Origin: an uncultured Nitrospira sp. | GTDB lineage: Bacteria; Nitrospirota; Nitrospiria; Nitrospirales; Nitrospiraceae | Direction: 5' to 3' | DNA length: 64,000 nt | Assembly: GCA_902500995.1 (NCBI GenBank) | Contig: CABVSR010000013.1 | Location: forward strand, 1 to 64,000 | In this document: positions 51,038 to 58,244 of the stretch, in pieces | How the letters are laid out: every line of letters starts with the position of its first letter | Numbering within the stretch: position 1 is the stretch's first letter | Position numbers and translations under genes: made by a program | Notes under the pieces: generated by a model | Databases searched by the model: none | What the model was told of the DNA's origin: nothing | Seen by the model: only the letters and a program-made list of their open reading frames with translations

Positions 51038-52135
51038 CTATTCAACGCAGGAGACGTAGGCCTTTGGACAGGCTGCATCCAGCCCCCCGGCCGGGTTGCC
51101 CTGTAGCGGAATTCGCTGCAACTGGTCCAACACCTGCTGGAAATGGCCGGGCGCGCGCGTCCAGAACAGGTAGTTGGCTCTCAACCGGTCACGGCCGAAC
51201 GCGAGCAGTTCGGCGATGGTCGGCACCCGCCCCTTCCCGTCATGACGAGTGTTGTCGTAATTGGCCTGCATCACCGAGGGCGTCAATGGAATCATGCCTG
51301 ACATGTGCGGGTAGTAGAGATAGATTCCTTTGGGCTTGTTCGGATGATCGAAGTTCAATCCCGGATCGTCCGGAAAAATGTCAGGGCCTCCCAACCCGGA
51401 GCCGATGGCCTTCAGGTGATCGACGAACTCGGCCAGGATCTCGCGCGGGTAATTCACAAATTGATAGGTCAATGTATTCGGAAAGGCGGCACGCATCTGC
51501 CGTTGCACATCCAACAGATTGTCGTAGTACTTGTCGGTGTCGTGGCTGGACACGAGCTCGATCGGCTGCCCGAAAGCGGTCTCCGGCAGGCCGATGCCTT
51601 CAAAGCCGGGCTGGCCATTGAAGCGTTTGCCCAGCTCAGCCAGCAGCGCCACCAGCCGATCGCGCACACCCGAGTTCCAGAGTTTGAGGTTATACCCGCG
51701 CGGAGTGTGTTGCCCGAAGGTGCTGAAGGGAAAGGCGCCGCCTTCGTAGGCTTCCGTTCGCATATACGACGGCACCGGCAGGACTTGCGGATTGAACGAC
51801 TTCAGCTCCAGGAGAATCACCAACTGTTTGTTGAGGGGAGCGAGTTCCGCCAGGATTTTTTCGATCCCTTTGAAGTCATAGACGCCCTCCTCCGGCTCCA
51901 GCTCCGGCCATGCAAACCGCACCTGGAGGCCACGTAGCGCAGGCGTGGCCCTCAACTCGGCATAGATTTGGGTCATGATGTTCGGATTCGCCCGCATGAA
52001 GTTCATGGGCGCATAGTAGTGGCCCGGATGCCATTTCACCACGCCGGGCGTGGTCGGTACTTCGCCCGCAATGGCCGCGGGATCGCCAAGACAGGGCCAG
52101 AACAGTACGAGAACAGTGAGGAAGAGGAGCTGCAT
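51038..52135 (-). CDS. Exported glycoside hydrolase-like TIM-barrel protein
   Basis: A 365-residue precursor with an N-terminal signal peptide (LLFLTVLVLFWPCLG). The body has a barrel-like pattern: GLQVRFAWPELEPEEGVYDF resembles the beta-2/beta-3 region of clan A glycosidases, and GFEGIGLPETAFG could place an acid/base Glu. No exact family is recognised, and carbohydrate activity is an inference. Two cysteines near the C-terminus (AACPKAYVSCVE) may form a disulfide. Isolated on its strand, with about 280 non-coding bases upstream. Confidence 0.6.
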   Translation of the reverse strand: MQLLFLTVLVLFWPCLGDPAAIAGEVPTTPGVVKWHPGHYYAPMNFMRANPNIMTQIYAELRATPALRGLQVRFAWPELEPEEGVYDFKGIEKILAELAPLNKQLVILLELKSFNPQVLPVPSYMRTEAYEGGAFPFSTFGQHTPRGYNLKLWNSGVRDRLVALLAELGKRFNGQPGFEGIGLPETAFGQPIELVSSHDTDKYYDNLLDVQRQMRAAFPNTLTYQFVNYPREILAEFVDHLKAIGSGLGGPDIFPDDPGLNFDHPNKPKGIYLYYPHMSGMIPLTPSVMQANYDNTRHDGKGRVPTIAELLAFGRDRLRANYLFWTRAPGHFQQVLDQLQRIPLQGNPAGGLDAACPKAYVSCVE

Positions 52136-52411
52136 ACATGTCCTTTCGAAACAGATGAACCGCGATGTGGCTTGTGAGCACCACAGGGACTGATGAAGGA
52201 GGGGGCCATGCTAACACGAGAGGCCCTGTCGTGCTGTCCTGTGCGGTTCCGTTCGAATGTAGTCCAGGTGATGAGGATAATCGGCTGGGGTCCGTCTGAG
52301 TCCAAGTCGGAGGGAAGGGTCGGCCGACACTGAGTGCGGGAGCGTCAAGAAGGTAGGCGCAGGCCGCACCGCGGTCGTTCTCGCGCCGGTGCGACCCGCT
52401 CAACATCGCGC

Positions 52412-53188
52412 TTACAGCTCAAGCATCTTTTGATAGGCTCGCAGAAGGTCTCCGACCGACAGGACACCGATGATCGTGCCGTCTTCGGTGACCGGCAGGT
52501 GACGGATGCCTTCTTTCTTCATGACCCGCAGCGCTTCCTTGATCGGTTCGCTGTCTTCAATCGTGACCACGGCCTTGCTCATGCAGGTCACGACCGTCGT
52601 ACTGTTCGGATCCAACCCCTTCGCCACGGCTTTCCGGCTGAGATCGGTATCCGTGATGATGCCGATATAGCGGGATCCGTCATCGACGAGGAGCGAGCCG
52701 ATCCGCCACTTCTGCAGCAGGCGACCCGCCTCCTTGATGGACGCGCTCTTATGCACACTGCGGACTTCCGACGACATGAACTCCGCGACGGTACGGCCAT
52801 CGATCCGCTCTCCAAGGGTTCGCCGCCAATCGCGGCCGACCCTGGCGCTCCTCTTCAATTCGAGCTGTGCCAGGCAGCTTTCCAGCACCTGCTTGCGTTG
52901 ATGCAGGCTCTCGCGATCCAGATTGTGCGCCCCCGCCTCTTGCGCCTCCTCCGGGAGAATCGCCGCTTCCCCCAGTTTCGCGTACTGATAGGCTTCCAGT
53001 TCCTCCGATGCGGCACCGAAGGTTTCGCTGAGCACCTCTTCGGCCTGCTCGTCAAACCCCTCCAACGAGGCGTTCCCTTTGCGACGGGACAAAAACGGCT
53101 GGAATGCCACCAATGTCTCACGGACCTCTTCTATGTGCCGGCTCAGCAGATCAGCCGGTTCTTGATTCGATTTCGATCTCTTGGCCAT
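52412..53188 (-). CDS. CBS-domain pair protein
   Basis: 258 residues. An N-terminal helical, charged region (1-120) of unknown type precedes two CBS motifs (about 130-190 and 195-255; for example GSLLVDDGSRYIGIITDTDL and IRHLPVTEDGTIIGVLSVGD). Such Bateman modules bind adenine nucleotides and regulate partners. The start at 53188 (MAKRSKSNQEPADLL) is chosen because AAGGGAGG precedes it; the longer frame runs back almost to nirA. It is 105 nt after nirA and may be the last gene of the nitrite/cyanate operon. Confidence 0.8.
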   Translation of the reverse strand: MAKRSKSNQEPADLLSRHIEEVRETLVAFQPFLSRRKGNASLEGFDEQAEEVLSETFGAASEELEAYQYAKLGEAAILPEEAQEAGAHNLDRESLHQRKQVLESCLAQLELKRSARVGRDWRRTLGERIDGRTVAEFMSSEVRSVHKSASIKEAGRLLQKWRIGSLLVDDGSRYIGIITDTDLSRKAVAKGLDPNSTTVVTCMSKAVVTIEDSEPIKEALRVMKKEGIRHLPVTEDGTIIGVLSVGDLLRAYQKMLEL

Positions 53189-53293
53189 GCTGCCTCCCTT
53201 GTTGAGTCCAAGAGAATAACCGAACTGTCCCACCGGCTCAAGCCTTCGAACCGGGTGGCAGGCTGAACATGTTTGGCCTCCCTCCAAGGCAGT

Positions 53294-54892
53294 TTAAGCA
53301 GGGAGCGGTTGAGGTGTGAGCCCGGCCGCATCGTTGCCGGACGCTGCCGGCTTCGCGGACCCCGCCGGTTTAGGTACAGCCTTTCCTCGCACGCGGTGCA
53401 TTTTGTCCCTTGTATGATACGGCATGAGGTTTTCCAGAACGGCCGGCAGTTTGTCGCACGGCACGTCCTCCATGATTTTGGTTGCCGGTTTCGGATCCGG
53501 TCCCGAACGGCCACCCACGAAGATATCGACGGCATCGACCACTTTGCCGCCCACTCGAGCTTTCTTACCGAGCAGCCCGATATCCGCGACGAGGTGATTG
53601 CCGCACCCGGCCGGGCACCCGGACCAGTGCAGCGTAATCGGCTTGAGTCCCTCCCCCAACTTCCGTTCCAGAGCGTGCGCCGTTTCAACCGCCCGCCCCT
53701 TGGTTTCAATCACGGCGAGATTGCAATAGTCGCTGCCCACACAGCTAACCAGCCCTTTGTAGAGCGGTGACGGATTATAGGCAAATTGCTTCACCAGCGG
53801 TTCCTCGGCCAATTCGCCCACGACGCGGTCGTTGATGTGCGGAATCACGAAAGCTTGCGCAGGCGACAGGCGCACCTCCCCCGTCCCGTATCGATCTGCC
53901 ACCGCGGCGATGTTGCGGAGATCGACGGCCTTGATCCTTCCCACCAAGACCTTCAGGCCGATATAGTTCAAGCCGCGTTGCTTTTGCCGGAAAATGCCGA
54001 TGTGATCGCGCTCGCCCGCCGCCCTGGCATCGACTCCTGCCGGCGACAATGAACGACCCATGCGCGTCTCCACCTCGTGCCGTAGCCTGGTCTCACCCCA
54101 CGCTTCCACCAGAAATGCCAACCGAGCCTGGGTGCGATTTTCACGCGGTCCGTGATCACGGTAGATGTGCAACAGCGTCCGGCAGACCTCGAAGGCTTCC
54201 GCGGGATTCACAAACATGTCCAACGAACTGGCGATGCGATATCCTCCTGAACCCAGCTTGCCGCCGACCAATACGTTGTACCCGAAACATTTGTCGTGCC
54301 CTAAATCATGATAGGCCGGCACCAGCGCGATATCCTGCGTCTCCGTGTGGAGGCAGTTGTCCGTACAGCCGGTGACCGCAATATTGCACTTGCGCGGCAA
54401 ATTCGTATAAGCCGGGTTCCCCAACACCTCCTGATTGAGGGCACGAACGATGTCGGTTCCATCCATCAACTCATTCGGATTCAAACCTGCGACCGGGCAG
54501 GTCATGACGTTGCGCACGCTGTCCATCCCGGTTTGCATCGACGTGAGCCCGACTTCTTCCAATTTGGCAAAGACCGCCGGCACGTGGGCGATCGTCAGAT
54601 GGCGAAGTTGCACTTGCTGCCGCGTGGTCACGTCGACCACGCCGTTGCCGTAGGCGAGGGCGATGTCCGCCAAAGCTTGCAGTTGAACCGAGGTGGTTTG
54701 CCCGCCCGGCATGCGCACGCGCAGCATGAAGTGCCCCGGCGTCGGATTCCGCAGAAACAACCCGTACCATTTCAGCCGTTGGATGTCGTCTTCCGGAATT
54801 GTTTCCCACCCTGCTTGCGCATAATGTGCCAACCTCTCGCGAACCGACAATCCGTCTCCCTCTGACTTGATCGCTTCAATTTTGTTCATCAC
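53294..54892 (-). CDS. nirA: Ferredoxin-type assimilatory nitrite reductase
   Basis: Six-electron reduction of nitrite to ammonium in the cytoplasm with reduced ferredoxin. 532 residues with two ferrodoxin-like half-domains and two sirohaem-binding halves. Cluster/sirohaem cysteines Cys384, Cys390, Cys426 and Cys430 form the C-x5-C-x35-C-x3-C pattern (SCVGSDYCN; SGCPAGCGN). NVMTCPVAGLNPNELMDG and LPRKCNIAVTGCTDNC fit nitrite rather than sulfite reductases, but sulfite reductase cannot be fully excluded. A Pro/Ala-rich C-terminal tail is extra. The start overlaps the stop of the small wHTH-like gene (ATGA). Confidence 0.93.
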   Translation of the reverse strand: MMNKIEAIKSEGDGLSVRERLAHYAQAGWETIPEDDIQRLKWYGLFLRNPTPGHFMLRVRMPGGQTTSVQLQALADIALAYGNGVVDVTTRQQVQLRHLTIAHVPAVFAKLEEVGLTSMQTGMDSVRNVMTCPVAGLNPNELMDGTDIVRALNQEVLGNPAYTNLPRKCNIAVTGCTDNCLHTETQDIALVPAYHDLGHDKCFGYNVLVGGKLGSGGYRIASSLDMFVNPAEAFEVCRTLLHIYRDHGPRENRTQARLAFLVEAWGETRLRHEVETRMGRSLSPAGVDARAAGERDHIGIFRQKQRGLNYIGLKVLVGRIKAVDLRNIAAVADRYGTGEVRLSPAQAFVIPHINDRVVGELAEEPLVKQFAYNPSPLYKGLVSCVGSDYCNLAVIETKGRAVETAHALERKLGEGLKPITLHWSGCPAGCGNHLVADIGLLGKKARVGGKVVDAVDIFVGGRSGPDPKPATKIMEDVPCDKLPAVLENLMPYHTRDKMHRVRGKAVPKPAGSAKPAASGNDAAGLTPQPLPA

Positions 54893-55083
54893 GCGTCCCC
54901 CAATGCGACGGAATAGTCCGGTCCGGATTTTCTCAACACCACCGCCCCCTCTCGGCTCAATCGATCCACCACCAGCAAGATCTGTGACGCGCTCAGACCA
55001 GAGAGGGCCATCAATTCCTCGAATGACTGCGGCGCCTGCCGCCGGAGAAGCGTCAGCACTGCGGTTTCTTCATTCGTCTTCAT
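54889..55083 (-). CDS. Small winged-helix-like protein between cynS and nirA
   Basis: 64 residues from the ATG at 55083, preceded by GGGAGGAC. FEELMALSGLSASQILLVVDR looks like a helix-turn-helix recognition unit and REGAVVLRKSGPDYSVAL like a wing. Translationally coupled to nirA. It could be a tiny DNA-binding regulator or a NirA partner. Confidence 0.6.
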   Translation of the reverse strand: MKTNEETAVLTLLRRQAPQSFEELMALSGLSASQILLVVDRLSREGAVVLRKSGPDYSVALGDA

Positions 55084-55136
55084 GATGTCCTCCCTTCGTC
55101 TGAGTGCGCTACAGCGGCACCGGTTGACCGATCCGC

Positions 55137-55577
55137 TTAAAACGTCTTGTACTCGAGCCACTTGCCGTTCAGCGTGATCTTGCAGCGAGCTTCTCCCTGG
55201 CTGCCGGTGACTTTTTCCATATCCAGGGTGAAGTCGATCGCGCTCATAATTCCGTCGCCGAACATTTCATTCGCCATCTCCCGCATGGAATCTCCGTAGA
55301 CCCCGATGACTTCCATCAGGCGATATTTAAACGGGTCCGTCGCATTGGGAAAATCGGCCCGGATAGGGAACGTGCTCAGGGCGCTGATTTGTTCCTTATC
55401 CAAATCCAGCAGCCTTCCCACTTTGCTCGCTTCATCCGGTGACAGCCGGTGGTTGCCGTTCAACGCCGCGGCAACGAACGTCGGATTCTTGCCGACCGCC
55501 TTCGCCACCTCTGCAATCGTGACTTTCTTGTTCAACCGTTGCTCCTTGATCGCCTTTCGCATCGCGTCCTTTTCCAT
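55137..55577 (-). CDS. cynS: Cyanate hydratase (cyanase)
   Basis: Converts cyanate and bicarbonate to ammonia and CO2, letting the cell use cyanate as a nitrogen source and detoxify it. 146 residues from 55577 (MEKDAMRKAIKEQRL). N-terminal HTH-like domain (1-75) and the C-terminal catalytic domain with Arg86 and Glu89 in YRLMEVIGVYG and Ser112 in GDGIMSAIDF, spaced like Arg96/Glu99/Ser122 of E. coli cyanase. No cynT carbonic anhydrase is adjacent. Confidence 0.96.
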   Translation of the reverse strand: MEKDAMRKAIKEQRLNKKVTIAEVAKAVGKNPTFVAAALNGNHRLSPDEASKVGRLLDLDKEQISALSTFPIRADFPNATDPFKYRLMEVIGVYGDSMREMANEMFGDGIMSAIDFTLDMEKVTGSQGEARCKITLNGKWLEYKTF

Positions 55578-55635
55578 TATTTCCTCCAATATGTGAATTG
55601 ATCCGCCTGCCATGATGCGCGCTCGCCATTCCGCT

Positions 55636-56466
55636 CTACGATCCGACCACCGCTGATGTGGCCGGGCTGGACACCGGTGCCACCGGAGCTTCGGCTACAC
55701 GATAGGGACTCACCATCCAGTACAGCCCACCGACAAACAATCCGCCGCCGACCAGATTCCCGAGCACGACAAATAGCTGGTTGTACCAAAAGGCCGCCCA
55801 GGTCACGGTCGCCTCATGCGGTAACAAGAGCGCCATGCCCAGTAGCGATTGGTTCGCGATGCTGTGCTCGAAGCCCGTGCCGATAAAGGCGAACAGGCAC
55901 CAGAAGATCAGCAAGATCTTGGCCGTGTCGTTGCTGGTTCGTCCGCTCATCCAGACGGCCAGGCAGATCAGCCAATTGCAGAGAATGCCCCGCACAAACA
56001 GCTCCCAGGCCGGAAGCGACATTTTCACCGCCGCCACCTTTTCGATGAGCTCTGCCGTCGGGCCCTTTGCAAAGACACCCGATTGCACGATCAACCAGGC
56101 CAGTCCCATCGAGCCGGCGAGATTTCCAATCCACGACCAGGCATTGAGTTGAATGACTTGCGACCAGGAAAGGCTTCGTGAGAGGCCGCCGACGACGCCG
56201 ATTAAATTGTTTCCCGTGAACAGCTCCGAACCGGCAAAAATCACGAGCGTCAGGGCAATGCCGAACGACACCCCCATGACGAGTTTCACCACCGGCGACC
56301 CGGCCGCCGCCAATGGCCCTCCGAGGCTGAAGATCAACGCGATGCCGAACCCGAGATAGATCCCGGCCAGAGCCGCCAGAATGACATACCCGCCCGGCGA
56401 CCGTTCGAAAAACGACCACTTCTTTGCCGCCACTCCTGCGATTCGCTCATGATCCGCTGTATGCAT
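55636..56466 (-). CDS. nirC: Formate/nitrite transporter family channel (NirC-like)
   Basis: Inner-membrane nitrite (or nitrite/formate) channel, normally a pentamer. 276 residues from 56466 (MHTADHERIAG), preceded by AAAGGAGA. Six hydrophobic helices; GSELFTGNNLIGVVG and GTGFEHSIANQSLLG are the two FNT signatures, the latter with the conserved His. First gene of nirC-cynS-wHTH-nirA, after a leader containing two terminators. Confidence 0.92.
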   Translation of the reverse strand: MHTADHERIAGVAAKKWSFFERSPGGYVILAALAGIYLGFGIALIFSLGGPLAAAGSPVVKLVMGVSFGIALTLVIFAGSELFTGNNLIGVVGGLSRSLSWSQVIQLNAWSWIGNLAGSMGLAWLIVQSGVFAKGPTAELIEKVAAVKMSLPAWELFVRGILCNWLICLAVWMSGRTSNDTAKILLIFWCLFAFIGTGFEHSIANQSLLGMALLLPHEATVTWAAFWYNQLFVVLGNLVGGGLFVGGLYWMVSPYRVAEAPVAPVSSPATSAVVGS

Positions 56467-56505
56467 CAGGCTCTCCTTTCGGTGGTCATTCTGCCCGCGC
56501 ACGAC

Positions 56506-56553
56506 AAAAAAAAAGACGCCCTCATCCCGCAATTGGGAAAGGAGGACGTCTTT
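56506..56553 (-). terminator. Second intrinsic terminator in the nirC leader (T2)
   Basis: On the minus strand AAAGACGTCCTC (56553-56542) pairs with GAGGGCGTCTTT (56523-56512), 12 bp with one G-U, followed directly by the rest of a nine-T run (56514-56506). nirC starts 40 nt later, so this is an attenuator, not an operon end. Confidence 0.9.
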
Positions 56554-56612
56554 GTCCTGTTCGGCGAGGTCCTACACCTCGTCGTTATGGTGTGCCGACT
56601 TCAGCGTCGGCA
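56543..56612 (-). promoter_or_regulatory. Second antiterminator-like hairpin unit before T2
   Basis: Minus strand: hairpin TGCCGAC-GCTGAA-GTCGGCA (56612-56593), a small hairpin CGAGGT/ACCTCG (56581-56565), then AGGAC-AAAGAC-GTCCT (56558-56543). The last has an A1/G4 hexaloop and shares its loop and 3' arm with the T2 stem, so the two folds exclude each other. The first hairpin's loop has G4 but G instead of A at position 1. Confidence 0.6.
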
Positions 56613-56618
56613 GAAACT

Positions 56619-56660
56619 AAAAAGGCGTCCGCCACTCTTGGAAGAATGACGGACGCCTTT
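56619..56660 (-). terminator. First intrinsic terminator after glnA / in the nirC leader (T1)
   Basis: Minus strand AAAGGCGTCCG (56660-56650) pairs with CGGACGCCTTT (56631-56621), 11 perfect bp, 18-nt loop, ending in TTTTT (56623-56619). It ends glnA read-through and prematurely stops transcripts from the promoter at 56757. Confidence 0.9.
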
Positions 56661-56710
56661 GTCCGTGTGCCGTATGTGATGCAGGTTCGATGTCAGGCGC
56701 CATTGCCTGA
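56649..56710 (-). promoter_or_regulatory. ANTAR-type tandem hairpin antiterminator (nirC leader)
   Basis: Minus strand hairpin P1: TCAGGC-AATGGC-GCCTGA (56710-56693); after 26 nt hairpin P2: ACGGAC-AAAGGC-GTCCGT (56666-56649). Both are perfect 6-bp stems with six-base loops having A at position 1 and G at position 4, the recognition pattern of ANTAR regulators (NasR, NasT, EutV). P2's loop and 3' arm are the 5' arm of terminator T1, so P2 and T1 are mutually exclusive. P1 begins about 12 nt after the predicted transcription start. Confidence 0.8.
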
Positions 56711-56728
56711 TCTCCCCCGCGCCCTGCA

Positions 56729-56757
56729 TGTATACCATCGCCTCCAGGATTCGTCAA
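56729..56757 (-). promoter_or_regulatory. Promoter of the nirC-cynS-nirA leader
   Basis: Minus strand TTGACG (56757-56752), 17-nt spacer, TATACA (56734-56729) with a preceding TGG (extended -10). It lies just beyond the glnA stop codon and points into the hairpin leader. Confidence 0.7.
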
Positions 56758-56783
56758 GCGCTCTCGACGAAGAGGCGGCAGGA

Positions 56784-58193
56784 CTACACGTCGTAGTACA
56801 GGAAGAATTCGTACGGGTGCGGCCGCAGCCGCATGGTATCGACTTCCTTGGTCCGCTTGTACCCGATCCACGCCTCGATGAGATCTTCGCTGAACACCCC
56901 CCCCTTGAGAAGGAATTGATGGTCCTTCTCCAGGTGGTTGAGGGCCTCGTCGAGGCTGCCCGGCATAGTGCGGATCTTAGCCGCTTCCTTGGCCTCGAGA
57001 TCGTACAAATCCTTTTCCGCCGGTTCTCCCGGATTGATCTTATTCTCGATCCCATCCAGGCCCGCCATCAGCATCGCGGAAAAGGCCAGGTAGGGATTGG
57101 CGGCCGGGTCCGGGAACCGGACTTCGATCCGCTTCGCCTTCGGGCTCGGGGAATACATGGGGATCCGGATACCGGCCGACCGGTTGCGGCTCGAATAGGC
57201 CAACAACACCGGCGCTTCGAAGCCCGGCGTCAACCGCTTATACGAGTTGGTCGAGGGATTGGTGAGCGCAGCCAGCGCAGGTGCATGCTTCAGAATGCCG
57301 CCGATGTAGTGGAGGCACATTTGGGAGACGCCGGCGTATTCTTTCCCGGCAAAGAGCGGCTTGCCGTCCTTCCAAATGCTCTGGTGCGTGTGCATGCCCG
57401 ATCCGTTATCGCCGAAGATGGGCTTCGGCATAAAGGTGACGGTCTTGCCGTGCCGGCGCGCCACGTTCTTGACGATGTATTTGAACATCATCATTTTGTC
57501 CGCCGTGCGTAACAGGCTATCGAAGCGGATATCGATTTCTGCCTGGCCTGCCGTGGCCACTTCGTGGTGATGCTTTTCGGTGGCGATCCCCGCCTTTTCC
57601 ATCTCGAGAATCATTTCCGTGCGGATGTCCTGCTGCGTATCGGTCGGCGCCACGGGGAAATAGCCTTCCTTGTGACGGATCTTGCCGCCTAGGTTGACGC
57701 CTTCCTGGCCCATGTTCCACACGCCTTCATCGGAATCGATGTGGTAGTACGCGCTGTGGTTCGTCTGGTCGTAGCGGGCATGGTCGAAAATGAAGAACTC
57801 GGCCTCCGGCCCCCAGTACGAGGTGTCGCCGATCTTAGTGCTCTGCAGATATTTTTCCGCCTTCTGGGCGATGTACCGCGGATCGCGATCGTACATTTCC
57901 CGCGTGATCGGATCGACGACATTGCCGATGAGGCTCAGGGTGGGCACCGAACAAAACGGATCCATGCAGGCGGTTGCCGGGTCCGGCACGAGCAGCATGT
58001 CGCTGTTGTTGATCGCTCTCCAACCGCGAATCGACGAACCATCAAGCCCGGAGCCGTCCTTGAACAGGCCTTCGGTCAACTCGCTGACAGGAATAGTAAA
58101 ATGCTGCCAGGTGCCGATCAGGTCGACGAACTTCATGTCGACGACCTGGACCTTATTCTTCTTTGCAAACTCTAACACCTCACGAACGTTCAT
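56784..58193 (-). CDS. glnA: Glutamine synthetase type I
   Basis: Central ammonium-assimilating enzyme; dodecamer. 469 residues with [13 protein letters not shown] (substrate/metal loop), [15 protein letters not shown], the [19 protein letters not shown] region and the NRSAGIRIP block. Tyr397 in [10 protein letters not shown] is the adenylylation site and has the same number as in E. coli, consistent with the GlnE-like pair in this window. Follows glnD by 52 nt; GGAGGAGGGG precedes the ATG. Confidence 0.98.
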   Translation of the reverse strand: MNVREVLEFAKKNKVQVVDMKFVDLIGTWQHFTIPVSELTEGLFKDGSGLDGSSIRGWRAINNSDMLLVPDPATACMDPFCSVPTLSLIGNVVDPITREMYDRDPRYIAQKAEKYLQSTKIGDTSYWGPEAEFFIFDHARYDQTNHSAYYHIDSDEGVWNMGQEGVNLGGKIRHKEGYFPVAPTDTQQDIRTEMILEMEKAGIATEKHHHEVATAGQAEIDIRFDSLLRTADKMMMFKYIVKNVARRHGKTVTFMPKPIFGDNGSGMHTHQSIWKDGKPLFAGKEYAGVSQMCLHYIGGILKHAPALAALTNPSTNSYKRLTPGFEAPVLLAYSSRNRSAGIRIPMYSPSPKAKRIEVRFPDPAANPYLAFSAMLMAGLDGIENKINPGEPAEKDLYDLEAKEAAKIRTMPGSLDEALNHLEKDHQFLLKGGVFSEDLIEAWIGYKRTKEVDTMRLRPHPYEFFLYYDV

Positions 58194-58244
58194 CCCCTCC
58201 TCCTTTCAACCGCCGATAAAAACACCCTTACCACAGCCGACCGT

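Noticed and set aside
58194-58244. Separate regulatory leader for glnA
   Set aside because: The 52-nt gap after glnD has no clear promoter, terminator or hexaloop hairpin; glnA is likely read from upstream.
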